Shown here piece after piece: positions 21,275 through 29,850 of a stretch of 64,000 nucleotides of DNA. The stretch's first letter is position 1, and every line of letters begins with the position of its first letter. A program made the translations under genes and the position numbers. The stretch comes from Microbacterium luteolum (GTDB lineage: Bacteria; Actinomycetota; Actinomycetes; Actinomycetales; Microbacteriaceae). The notes below the pieces were generated by a model. The model saw nothing but the letters and a program-made list of their open reading frames with translations. It made no database searches and was not told where the DNA came from. The stretch covers positions 1,088,949 to 1,152,948 of the forward strand of contig NZ_BAAAUN010000001.1 of the NCBI RefSeq assembly GCF_039533965.1, given 5' to 3'.

Positions 21275-22262
21275 TCTGGCGAGCCCTCGGGTCGATGAAG
21301 CCATAGACGAGGTCCATGAAGAAGTTGGCCGCGAGCACCGTGATGGTGATCACGAGGAACAGACCCTGCATCAGCGCGTAGTCGTTGTTGGTGACCGCCT
21401 GGAACATCAGCTTGCCGATGCCGGGGTACGTGAACACCTGCTCCATCACGATGGAGCCCGAGACGACGAAGCCGAGGGTGATCGAGAAGCCGGCGATCGA
21501 CGGGATCGCGGCATTCCGCGCGGCGTACGTGGTGAGGATGCGCCGCGGGCGAAGGCCTTTGGCCTCGGCCGTGAGGACGTAGTCCTCGGCGAGGGTCGCG
21601 ACCATCATGTTGCGCATGCCGAACATCCAGCCGCCCACCGAGGAGATGACGATGGTGATCGCCGGAAGGAGAGCATGCGAGAAGGCGTCGGTGAAGAACG
21701 CCCAGGTCGGCTCCGGCCCGTCGGGGAAGTCGAAGACGTCGTAGCCCCCGAAGAGCGGGAACCAGCCGAGCCCCACGGAGAACACCGCGACCAGGATCAG
21801 GGCCAACCAGAAATACGGGATCGACTGCAGCACGGTCGTCGCCGGGATCAGATGATCGACCCAGGTCCCGCGCTTCCACCCTGCCCAGGCGCCGAGCGCG
21901 ATGCCGAGGATGAACGAGATGACGGTCGCGGTACCCACCAGGACGAGGGTCCACGGGATCGCGCCGGCGATGAGCTCGGTCACCGGGGTCGGATACTTCG
22001 TCACCGAGATACCGAGGTCGCCGCGGAACATGCGCGCCCAGTAGGAGAGGTACTGCTCCCACAGCGAGGAGTCGTCGCCGCCCAGCAGGAGCTTGATGTT
22101 CCTGATGGTGGTCTCGGAGATCTCGCCGCCGGCCCGCTGCATCTTGGCGATCATGATGTCGGCGGGGTTCCCCGGCATGAGCCGGGGAAGCAGGAAGTTG
22201 AGAGAGATCGCGGCCCAGAGCGTGAACGCGTAGAACCCGATTCTTCGTGCATAGAACTTCAT
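21267..22262 (-). CDS. ABC importer permease, DppB type
   Basis: 331 residues. The N-terminus MKFYARRIGFYAFTLWAAIS is of the DppB-like type frequent in family-5 oligosaccharide importers. It is followed by LPRLMPGNPADIM, a periplasmic segment with SSLWEQYLSYW, and the EAA loop AEAKGLRPRRILTTYAARNA. Starts 32 bp after the binding-protein stop. The N-terminus and periplasmic insert hint at a sugar rather than peptide substrate, but this is weak. Confidence 0.9.
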   Translation of the reverse strand: MKFYARRIGFYAFTLWAAISLNFLLPRLMPGNPADIMIAKMQRAGGEISETTIRNIKLLLGGDDSSLWEQYLSYWARMFRGDLGISVTKYPTPVTELIAGAIPWTLVLVGTATVISFILGIALGAWAGWKRGTWVDHLIPATTVLQSIPYFWLALILVAVFSVGLGWFPLFGGYDVFDFPDGPEPTWAFFTDAFSHALLPAITIVISSVGGWMFGMRNMMVATLAEDYVLTAEAKGLRPRRILTTYAARNAAIPSIAGFSITLGFVVSGSIVMEQVFTYPGIGKLMFQAVTNNDYALMQGLFLVITITVLAANFFMDLVYGFIDPRARQNV

Positions 22263-22294
22263 GTCACTGCTTCCTGCTTCCCCATCCCTTCGAA

Positions 22295-23986
22295 TTACTT
22301 AGCCGGCTGCAGCTGCGTCAGGACGTAGCCTGCCGCGATCGCACCCCAGGACGGCGGGAAGGCGTACATCTCCTCCTCCGTCGGCCAACCCGTGAAGTCC
22401 TGCGTGTTGTAGAAGGTCTGCGTGGCGTTGATCACGAGCGGAATGTAGGGCAGGTCACGGACGATCTCGGTCTGGATCGTGCCGTACAGCTCCTTCTTCT
22501 CGGCCTCGTCGTTCGTGCTGATCGCCGACTGGATCGCGGCGTCGACGACGGGGTTGTCGTAGCGGCTGAAGTTCCAGCGTCCGGCGGGAACCTCGGTGCC
22601 GACGGGGCTGGTCGACTGGATCGCGGTGCCACCGACCCAGTCGCGGTAGATCTGGAACGGGTCGGCCACCGAGGTGCCGATCATGCCGCCGACGATGAGC
22701 TGGTACTCGCCGCCCTGACGGGAGTCCGAGAACTCCTGCCACTGCACGGTCGACGCGGTGATCTTGATGCCCGCTGCCGCGGCCTGCTCGGCGATCAGCT
22801 TGGCGGCGTCGTTGTAGTCGGTCCAGCCGTCGACCGAGGTGAGCGTGAGCTCGAGCGGCACGCCGTCCTTCGCGTAGAAGTCGCCGTCCTTGACGTAGCC
22901 GGCGGCCTCGAGGATCTTGCCTGCCTCGGCGGCGTCCGCCTCCTGCGGGCTGACCTCGTTGGCAGCATCCGCGACCCACTTCTCGTCGCGCGGGAGCAGC
23001 GCGTAGGTCGGCGAGATGTCGCCGGTGAGACCGACGAACGCCTTGTCCTTGATCGCCGCACGATCGATCGCGACGTTGAGCGCCTGGCGCACGGCGACGT
23101 CGGTCTGCGGACCGGCGCAGCCGAGCTCGGCGTTCGAGCAGGTGTAGAGCACGGTCGGGTCCTGCGGGGTGTTGACCCAGCTGATCTTGCCGTTGGCGGT
23201 CACGTCATCCGGGTTCGGGATGAACATGCCCGTCCAGTCGAGCTCACCCGCCGCGAGCAGGTCCTGTGCGGTCTGGTTGTTGTCGACGGCGATGTACTGG
23301 ACCTTCTTCACACCGAGCTTGTCGGCGTCGCGGAAGTTCTCGTTCGCCACGAGCGTGTACGACTCGCTGGTGGTCTTGTCGACGACGTATGCGCCGGATC
23401 CGACCGGCTCCTCGTTCGCGAAGTTCGCGAAATCGGCGACGTCGGCCCAGATGTGCTCGGGCAGGATGTAGGTCGAGCCGAGGCGCTGGAACTCGGTGGT
23501 GTACTGCGCGGCCGCGTAGGTGAGCACCACGGTGGTGTCGTCGGTGGCCTCGGCGGACACGAGTCCGTTGCCCTCGGGGTTGTTCGCCTCGTAATTGAAG
23601 GAGAACGCGACGTCCGCAGCGGTCAGCGGCTCGCCGTCGCTCCACTTGAGGTCGGGCTTGATGGTGATGGTGATCACCGTGCCGTCCTCGTTGTACTCGT
23701 ACGAGTCGCCGATCAGGCCCACGGGCTCGGAGTCGGACGTCTTGTTGAAGAAGAACAGCGGCTCGTAGATGGGTCCGAGCGCGCCATGGAGCACGGTCGG
23801 TGCGAACGGGTTGTAGTTCGCGGTGATCGGGGTCTGGCTTCCGGCCCAGACCCGGAGGGCCCGGTCGCCATCGGCGTTGCCGTCATCGCCGCTGCCGCCG
23901 GTGCCACAGGCGGTGAGGCCCAGTGCCAGGACGGATGCCCCTGCGACGGCGGTGAGCGCGATCTTGCGCTTTCCGTTACGGATCAT
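22295..23986 (-). CDS. ABC importer substrate-binding lipoprotein, family 5
   Basis: 563 residues. A basic N-terminus and hydrophobic core end in the lipobox LTAC (Cys near residue 27), followed by a Gly/Ser/Asp linker. The mature protein has family-5 blocks: ITANYNPFAPTVLHGALG, PIYEPLFFFN, VITITIKPDLKWSDGEPLTA, and ALNVAIDRAAI. The opening resembles binding proteins for beta-glucoside oligosaccharides as much as peptides; the ligand is undecided. First gene of an SBP-permease-permease-ATPase-ATPase operon. A perfect 15-bp inverted repeat lies about 107 bp upstream. Confidence 0.92.
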   Translation of the reverse strand: MIRNGKRKIALTAVAGASVLALGLTACGTGGSGDDGNADGDRALRVWAGSQTPITANYNPFAPTVLHGALGPIYEPLFFFNKTSDSEPVGLIGDSYEYNEDGTVITITIKPDLKWSDGEPLTAADVAFSFNYEANNPEGNGLVSAEATDDTTVVLTYAAAQYTTEFQRLGSTYILPEHIWADVADFANFANEEPVGSGAYVVDKTTSESYTLVANENFRDADKLGVKKVQYIAVDNNQTAQDLLAAGELDWTGMFIPNPDDVTANGKISWVNTPQDPTVLYTCSNAELGCAGPQTDVAVRQALNVAIDRAAIKDKAFVGLTGDISPTYALLPRDEKWVADAANEVSPQEADAAEAGKILEAAGYVKDGDFYAKDGVPLELTLTSVDGWTDYNDAAKLIAEQAAAAGIKITASTVQWQEFSDSRQGGEYQLIVGGMIGTSVADPFQIYRDWVGGTAIQSTSPVGTEVPAGRWNFSRYDNPVVDAAIQSAISTNDEAEKKELYGTIQTEIVRDLPYIPLVINATQTFYNTQDFTGWPTEEEMYAFPPSWGAIAAGYVLTQLQPAK

Positions 23987-24092
23987 TCTTCTGTTTCCTC
24001 TCGGTGCTGCACTGCAGGAGGGATTTCTCCGGATGGAGCAGAACCCCGTCTGGGGTTCGTGGAAACCCGGGAGGAGCTGGTGGGCCGACCTC

Positions 24093-24129
24093 GCAGGGTT
24101 TGTTAGGACAGTAACCTAACAAACCCTGC
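24093..24129. promoter_or_regulatory. Perfect 15-bp inverted repeat, candidate operator
   Basis: GCAGGGTTTGTTAGG (24093-24107) and its exact reverse complement (24115-24129) are separated by ACAGTAA. It lies between the divergent importer operon and nrtR operon. There is no U-tract in either direction and no gene end to terminate, so an operator or 5'-UTR structure of the importer is more likely than a terminator. Confidence 0.6.
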
Positions 24130-24238
24130 CGCGGCGGACAAGCCTCCACCCGGTCGGGAGATAACGTTTCGGACTCGACGGGAATTCTCGTCATCTGCAC
24201 CCACTAAGGGTCAGAAGGACACTAAGATCGATCTCGGA

Positions 24239-24251
24239 GGTTAAGGTAACC
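24239..24251. promoter_or_regulatory. Palindrome touching the nrtR start, candidate NrtR operator
   Basis: GGTTA-AGG-TAACC ends directly before the nrtR ATG and overlaps its GGAGG (24236-24240). A repressor bound here would block translation initiation or early transcription of the NAD operon. A likely -10, TAAGAT, lies at 24223-24228. The half-site TAACC recurs in the 15-bp repeat at 24093-24129. Confidence 0.4.
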
Positions 24252-24968
24252 ATGACTCAAACTCGCGGCATCCGGGTCGCCGGCTCGACGGTGATCCTCA
24301 CGCTGCGCCGTGCGGAGAACGGCGCAGCGGTCCTGTCGCTGCCGCTGGTGCTGCGCACGCGCGAACCCTTCGCGCACCAGTGGGCACTGCCGGGCGGCTG
24401 GCTCACCGCCGACGAATCGCCGGTCGACGCCGCGGCCCGCACGCTCGCCGAGACCACCGGCCTCGCACCCAGCTATCTCGAGCAGCTCTACGCCTTCGGC
24501 GCCGTCGACCGCTCCCCCACCCGCGTCGTGTCGATCGTCTACTGGGCACTGCTCCGCCAGGACGATGTGGTGGCGCAGAGCGCGGCGCACATCGCCTCCG
24601 GACGCGCGCCGGAGAACGTGCAGTGGTTCGACGTCGACGCCCTGCCTCCGCTCGCGTTCGACCACGCGAAGATCATCGAGTACGCGCTCTGGCGCCTGCG
24701 CAACAAGGTCGGCTACAGCCGCGTCGCGCACGGGTTCCTCCCCGCCGAGTTCACGCTCGCCGATCTTCGGGAGGCTTACGAGGCGATCCTCGGAAAGCAG
24801 CTCGACCCCGCCAACTTCCGTCGCCAGGTGGAGGCGACGGGCAACCTCCTCCCCACCGAGCGCTTCCGCACCGGGAGCCACCGACCTGCACGTCTGTACC
24901 GCTACAACACCGATGTCGAGCTGGCCGACCGCGGCCCTCTCGGTTCCGAAGAAACGAGCACCCGATGA
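24252..24968 (+). CDS. nrtR: NrtR-type Nudix transcriptional regulator of NAD synthesis
   Basis: 238 residues. An N-terminal Nudix-fold domain (about 1-150) is followed by a winged-helix domain (about 155-225) with FTLADLREAYEAILGKQLD and NFRRQVEATGNLL. The Nudix box is G49...E55...R63-T-L-A-E-T-T-G70. Relative to the catalytic RExxEExG, Thr replaces Glu at 64 and 68, so hydrolase activity is probably lost, as expected for the regulator subclass that senses ADP-ribose-type ligands. It leads the nadABC operon and overlaps nadA by 4 bp. Confidence 0.9.
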   Translation: MTQTRGIRVAGSTVILTLRRAENGAAVLSLPLVLRTREPFAHQWALPGGWLTADESPVDAAARTLAETTGLAPSYLEQLYAFGAVDRSPTRVVSIVYWALLRQDDVVAQSAAHIASGRAPENVQWFDVDALPPLAFDHAKIIEYALWRLRNKVGYSRVAHGFLPAEFTLADLREAYEAILGKQLDPANFRRQVEATGNLLPTERFRTGSHRPARLYRYNTDVELADRGPLGSEETSTR

Positions 24969-26302
24969 GCATCACCTTCGTCCCGACGCCCGCGGTTCCG
25001 CCCCTGGATCCCTCCGTCGACCACGCGATCCAGGCGATCGTCGAGGGAGCGTCGACCGACGCGACCTGTGCGACCGACCTCGCCGCCGGCCCCTGGGACT
25101 TCGACGCCAGGCCCGGCTACGGCCCCGGGTCCTCCATGGGCGACGTCATCCCGACCGGTGCCCCGCGCCAGGGCGAGCTCCCCGCCGCCTATCGCGAAGC
25201 GGATGAGAGCGAGCTCGATGAGCGCATCCGTTCCGCGAAGGCGACCCTCGGCGATCGCGTCGTGATCCTCGGCCACTTCTACCAGCGCGAGGAGGTCGTG
25301 CAGCATGCGGACTACGTGGGCGATTCGTTCCAGCTCGCGACGGCAGCCAAGGGCAGGACGGATGCCGAGGCGATCGTGTTCTGCGGCGTCCACTTCATGG
25401 CCGAGACAGCCGACCTGCTCTCGCAGCCCGATCAGGCCGTGATCCTGCCGAACCTGGCTGCGGGATGCTCGATGGCCGACATGGCCGACATCGACCAGGT
25501 CGAGGAGTGCTGGGAGCAGCTGGCCGATGTCCTCGGCGATCTGGACACCCCCGACGCCGACGGCCGGGTGCCCGTGATCCCCGTCACGTACATGAACTCC
25601 TCCGCGGCGATCAAGGGCTTCGTCGGGCGCCACGGCGGCATCGTCTGCACATCGTCGAACGCCGAGACGGTGCTCGAGTGGGCGTTCGAACGCGGTCAGC
25701 GCGTCCTGTTCTTCCCCGACCAGCACCTCGGTCGCAACACGGCGAAGGCGATGGGCGTGCCGCTCGAGCAGATGCCGATGTGGAATCCGCGTCGGCCGCT
25801 GGGCGGCTCCTCTGCGGCCGAACTCGTCGATTCGCGCGTCATCCTGTGGCACGGCTTCTGCTCCGTGCACCGTCGTTTCACCGTGGCGCAGATCGATCAG
25901 GCACGCGCGGAGCACCCCGGCGTGCGGGTGATCGTGCACCCGGAATGCCCGATGGAGGTCGTCGACGCCGCCGACGAGGCCGGATCCACCGACTACATCC
26001 GCCGCGCGATCGACGGCGCAACGGAACCGACCACCTTCGCGATCGGGACCGAGATCAACCTCGTCCGCCGCCTCGCGGCCCAGTACCCGCAGCACGAGAT
26101 CTTCTGCCTCGACCCGGTGGTGTGCCCGTGCTCCACGATGTACCGCATCCACCCCGGATACCTGGCCTGGGTGCTCGAGGAGCTCGTCGCGGGACGAACG
26201 CCCAACCGCATCACGGTGTCAGCCGACGTCGCGGATCCCGCGCGCGTGGCCCTGGAGCGGATGCTGGCGGCGAAGCCGCCCGTGACGGTCGGCGCGCGAT
26301 GA
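24965..26302 (+). CDS. nadA: Quinolinate synthase A
   Basis: 445 residues, the long actinobacterial form. It condenses iminoaspartate with dihydroxyacetone phosphate to quinolinate using a 4Fe-4S cluster. The core begins at RVVILGHFYQREEVVQHADY (about residue 100). Probable cluster cysteines lie in IVFCGVHFMAETADLL, NLAAGCSMADM and VVCPCSTMYRIHP. ATG at 24965 overlaps the nrtR stop; the stop overlaps nadB (ATGA at both ends). The ~95-residue N-terminal extension is not part of the catalytic core. Confidence 0.97.
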   Translation: MSITFVPTPAVPPLDPSVDHAIQAIVEGASTDATCATDLAAGPWDFDARPGYGPGSSMGDVIPTGAPRQGELPAAYREADESELDERIRSAKATLGDRVVILGHFYQREEVVQHADYVGDSFQLATAAKGRTDAEAIVFCGVHFMAETADLLSQPDQAVILPNLAAGCSMADMADIDQVEECWEQLADVLGDLDTPDADGRVPVIPVTYMNSSAAIKGFVGRHGGIVCTSSNAETVLEWAFERGQRVLFFPDQHLGRNTAKAMGVPLEQMPMWNPRRPLGGSSAAELVDSRVILWHGFCSVHRRFTVAQIDQARAEHPGVRVIVHPECPMEVVDAADEAGSTDYIRRAIDGATEPTTFAIGTEINLVRRLAAQYPQHEIFCLDPVVCPCSTMYRIHPGYLAWVLEELVAGRTPNRITVSADVADPARVALERMLAAKPPVTVGAR

Positions 26303-27834
26303 ACGTCCTGGTGGTCGGCTCCGGCATCGCCGGACTCACCGCGGCTCTCCACGCGCGGGAGGCCGGGCATGCTGTCACGGTCGTCACGAAGGGCGCACTC
26401 GGCGACGGCAGCACCGGTTACGCACAGGGCGGCGTAGCCGGGGTCTACGGCGCCGGCGACTCGGCGGAGCAGCACGCGGCCGACACTCTGGCCGCCGGCG
26501 CGGGGCTCTCGGAGGAGGCGGCCGTCGAAGCCCTCGTCGCGGACGGGGCCGACCGGATCGCCGAGCTGATCGCCCGCGGCGTCGCGTTCGACCGCGACGC
26601 GGACGGCATGCTGCTGCTCGGTCGTGAGGCCGCGCACAGCCACGCCCGCATCGTGCACGCCGGCGGAGACGCCACGGGAGCAGCGATCTCCCGCGCGCTC
26701 GTCGCAGCGGTGCGTCGCGCGACGATCGACGTGATCGAGCACGCGTTCGTGTCCGACCTCATCGTGAGCGACGGCGCGGTGCGCGGCATCCGCCTGCTCA
26801 TCCGTGATTCCGCGGGGAACGCGACAGCATCCGAGCTCACGGCCGACGCCGTGATCCTCGCCACCGGCGGAGCAGGGCACCTCTACGCGCACACGACGAA
26901 TCCCGTCGGGACCACGGGTGACGGCATCGCCGCCGCCCTGCGCGCCGGCGCGGAGGTCGACGATCTGGAGTTCGTCCAGTTCCACCCGACGATCCTCGCC
27001 GACAACCCCGCCTTCCTGATCTCCGAGGCCGTGCGCGGGGAAGGCGCCACGCTGATCGACGACGACGGTCGACGGTTCGTCTTCGACAGCCACCCCGACG
27101 GCGAGCTGGCACCGCGCGACGTGGTCTCCCGGGCGATCGCCCGCCGGGCCGCGGCGCAGGGTGGTCCGGTGCGCCTGGATGCCGCGATGCTCGGAGCCGC
27201 GACGCTCGCCGCGCGTTTCCCGACCATCGACAGGGTGACGCGCGAGCGCGGCTTCGACTGGTCGACCGACCCCATCCCGGTGACACCCGCCGCCCACTAC
27301 CTGATGGGCGGCGTCGTCACCGACCTGCACGGTCGGAGCACGATCCCCGGGCTCTTCGCCGTCGGCGAGGTCGCGCGCACCGGCGTGCACGGAGCCAACC
27401 GCCTGGCATCCAACTCCCTGCTCGAGGGCGCCGTCTTCGGTGCTCGCGCTGCGGCGGCGCTCGGTGCCCCCTGGCCGGGATCCCCCACCCTGGGGTCGCG
27501 GGAATCAACCGATCCGGCGCCGGCATCCGTGGAATATCGCGACGGGAGCGAGGTCCCGGACTTCTCCCGCGCGGCTCTGCAGCAGCTGATGTGGAGCGAC
27601 GTCGGACTCCTGCGCACCTCCGAGGGTCTTCGGAACGCCCTCGACACCGTGCAGGCATGGCGCCTCGCTGCACCCGCGCCCCGCACCGTCGGCGAGCACG
27701 AGGACGCCAACCTGCTGCTGCTGGCCGAGGCAACGGCATCCGCCGCCCTGGCGCGCACCGGCTCCGTCGGCGCCCACTACCGGCTCACGGATGCCGAAGC
27801 CCGCACCGCCGCACCGATCCTGGAGACCGTCTGA
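26299..27834 (+). CDS. nadB: L-aspartate oxidase
   Basis: 511 residues. The flavoprotein oxidises aspartate to iminoaspartate for NadA. The FAD-binding dinucleotide fold is VVGSGIAGLTAALHA at the N-terminus. Family blocks are GREAAHSHARIVHAGGDATG, FHPTIL, and PVTPAAHYLMGGVVTDLHGR with GLFAVGEVARTGVHGANRLA. The C-terminal helical domain is short. ATG at 26299 overlaps the nadA stop by 4 bp, and the stop overlaps nadC by 1 bp. Confidence 0.97.
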   Translation: MNVLVVGSGIAGLTAALHAREAGHAVTVVTKGALGDGSTGYAQGGVAGVYGAGDSAEQHAADTLAAGAGLSEEAAVEALVADGADRIAELIARGVAFDRDADGMLLLGREAAHSHARIVHAGGDATGAAISRALVAAVRRATIDVIEHAFVSDLIVSDGAVRGIRLLIRDSAGNATASELTADAVILATGGAGHLYAHTTNPVGTTGDGIAAALRAGAEVDDLEFVQFHPTILADNPAFLISEAVRGEGATLIDDDGRRFVFDSHPDGELAPRDVVSRAIARRAAAQGGPVRLDAAMLGAATLAARFPTIDRVTRERGFDWSTDPIPVTPAAHYLMGGVVTDLHGRSTIPGLFAVGEVARTGVHGANRLASNSLLEGAVFGARAAAALGAPWPGSPTLGSRESTDPAPASVEYRDGSEVPDFSRAALQQLMWSDVGLLRTSEGLRNALDTVQAWRLAAPAPRTVGEHEDANLLLLAEATASAALARTGSVGAHYRLTDAEARTAAPILETV

Positions 27835-28685
27835 TGCTCACACCCGCCATCCTCACGCGCGTCGTCGGCGCCGCCCTCGAGGAGGACGCTCCCTGGGGCG
27901 ACCTGACCAGCGCGACCCTGCTTCCCGCGGAGGCCACCGCCACGGCCGATCTCGTCGCGCGCGAGGCGGGCGTCTTCAGCGGCGGCGAGGTCTTCTCGAC
28001 GGCCTTCGCCCTCACCGACCCCGCGCTCACGGTCGACCTGCACGTGGGCGACGGCGACGAGTTCGCCGCCGGCGACGTGCTCGCCTCGGTCTCGGGTTCG
28101 GCGCGCAGCATCCTCACCGCCGAGCGCGTGGCCCTGAACTTCGCCCAGCGGATGAGCGGCATCGCGACGCTGACCGCGGCCTATGTGCGCGCCGTCGAGG
28201 GCACCGGCGCGCGTATCGCCGACACCCGCAAGACCACGCCGGGACTCCGCGCCTTCGAGAGGCATGCCGTCGTGTCGGGCGGAGCGCGCAATCACCGCTA
28301 CTCGCTGTCGGATGCCGTGATGGCCAAGGACAACCACCTCGCGGTGCTGAAGCGTTCCGGCGCCGACCTTGCGACGTCGCTCCGCGATGCGCTGTCCCGA
28401 CTGCCGCACACCACGCATGTCGTCGTCGAGGTCGATCGCCTCGACCAGATCCCGGCGGTCCTCGACGGCGGCGCGCACACCGTGCTGCTCGACAACTTCT
28501 CGCTCGACGACCTGCGCGCGGGCGTCGAGCTGATCGGCGACAGGGCTACGGTCGAGGCCTCCGGGGGTGTGAACCTCGACACCGTGCACGACATCGCTGC
28601 AACCGGCGTCGACGTGATCTCGGTCGGGGCGCTGACCCACTCGGCGAGGGCCCTCGATCTCGGCCTCGACCTGCGGATCGACTGA
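27834..28685 (+). CDS. nadC: Nicotinate-nucleotide pyrophosphorylase (carboxylating)
   Basis: 283 residues, a normal length. It converts quinolinate plus PRPP to nicotinate mononucleotide. Landmarks are EDAPWGDLTSATLLP, ILTAERVALNFAQRMSGIAT, the substrate-binding IADTRKTTPGLRAFERHAV with GGARNHRYSLSDAVMAKDNH, and the C-terminal EASGGVNLDTVHDIAATGVD. Coupled to nadB by a TGATG junction. Confidence 0.98.
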   Translation: MLTPAILTRVVGAALEEDAPWGDLTSATLLPAEATATADLVAREAGVFSGGEVFSTAFALTDPALTVDLHVGDGDEFAAGDVLASVSGSARSILTAERVALNFAQRMSGIATLTAAYVRAVEGTGARIADTRKTTPGLRAFERHAVVSGGARNHRYSLSDAVMAKDNHLAVLKRSGADLATSLRDALSRLPHTTHVVVEVDRLDQIPAVLDGGAHTVLLDNFSLDDLRAGVELIGDRATVEASGGVNLDTVHDIAATGVDVISVGALTHSARALDLGLDLRID

Positions 28686-28690
28686 GCATC

Positions 28691-29827
28691 GTGCTGTACC
28701 TCGATCACGCCGCCACCTCTCCGGTCAGACCGGAGGTGCTCGAGGCGATGCACCCCTACCTCACCGCGGTGTTCGGGAACCCGTCCAGCCACCACACGGC
28801 CGGCGAAGCGGCGGCGAGCGCCCTCGACGACGCCCGGGCTCGGGTGGCGAGCGTGCTCGGCATGCGTCGCGGCGACGTGGTGTTCACCGCGGGCGGCACC
28901 GAGGCGAACAACCTCGCGGTCAAGGGCATCGTGCTCGCGGCGCTCGACAGCGGGCGGCGACACCTCGTGGTGTCCCCCATCGAGCACGAGTCGATCCTCG
29001 AGTCCGCCGACTATCTCAGCCGCTTCCACGCGGTCTCCGTCACGAGGCTCCGGGTCGACACCGAGGGGCGCATCGAGCCGTCGGCCCTCGCGGAGGCGAT
29101 CCGCGACGACACTGCGCTCGTCTCCGTCGGCCACGCGAACAACGAGATCGGCACGGTCCAGGACGTCGAGGCCCTCGCCGAGATCGCTCGCTCGGCGGGC
29201 GTCCCCCTGCACCTCGATGCGGTGCAGTCCGCGGGATGGCTGCCGCTGCGCGACCTCGGCGCCGATGCCGTGTCGATCGCCGGGCACAAGCTCGGCGCCC
29301 CGAAGGGCATCGGCGCTCTGGCGGTACGCGGACGGGTGCCGCTGGAGCCTCTGCTGCACGGCGGCGGTCAGGAGCGCGGACGCCGTTCCGGCACCGAGAA
29401 CGTCGCCGGCGCCGTGGGATTGGCGACGGCCCTCGAGCTCGCCGAGGCGGAGCGGGCCGTCGTCTCGGCCCGCGTCGGCGCCGCGACCGCACGATTCATC
29501 GCGGGCGTGCTGCGCTCCGTTCCTCAGGCCGCGCTCACCGGGGACCCCGAGCATCGGCTCCCCGGCACCGCGAGCTTCACGTTCGCGGGAACGAGCGGCG
29601 AGGCGGTGCTGCTGGAGCTCGAGCGCCGCGGTGTGATCTCGTCCAGCGGCTCGGCGTGCGCGGCAGGCAGCGACGAGCCGTCGCCCGTTCTGCTCGCCTG
29701 CGGGATCCCGCCCGAGGTCGCGCAGACCTCCGTGCGCTTCACGTTCGGCCGGGAACCCCTTCCCGACGACGCCCCGGAACGTCTGACGGTGCTGGTCGCG
29801 GAGTCGGTGCGAGCGGCCTCCGGCTGA
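28691..29827 (+). CDS. Cysteine desulfurase, NifS/IscS family, of the NAD operon
   Basis: 378 residues from GTG at 28691, 5 bp after nadC. Landmarks are YLDHAATSPVRPEVLEAM, FTAGGTEANNLAVKG, the PLP lysine in SIAGHKLGAPKGIGAL (about residue 200), and the persulfide cysteine in SSSGSACAAGS (about residue 320). Its place at the end of nadABC suggests it supplies sulfur for the NadA 4Fe-4S cluster, as described for nad-linked NifS proteins in other bacteria. The Shine-Dalgarno sequence is weak, so it probably depends on coupling to nadC. Confidence 0.92.
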   Translation: MLYLDHAATSPVRPEVLEAMHPYLTAVFGNPSSHHTAGEAAASALDDARARVASVLGMRRGDVVFTAGGTEANNLAVKGIVLAALDSGRRHLVVSPIEHESILESADYLSRFHAVSVTRLRVDTEGRIEPSALAEAIRDDTALVSVGHANNEIGTVQDVEALAEIARSAGVPLHLDAVQSAGWLPLRDLGADAVSIAGHKLGAPKGIGALAVRGRVPLEPLLHGGGQERGRRSGTENVAGAVGLATALELAEAERAVVSARVGAATARFIAGVLRSVPQAALTGDPEHRLPGTASFTFAGTSGEAVLLELERRGVISSSGSACAAGSDEPSPVLLACGIPPEVAQTSVRFTFGREPLPDDAPERLTVLVAESVRAASG

Positions 29828-29850
29828 CGGGCGGCCAATAGACTCGGCTG

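Noticed and set aside
24093..24129. Terminator interpretation of the 15-bp inverted repeat
   Set aside because: It lies between divergent starts with no gene end nearby and no U-tract on either strand.
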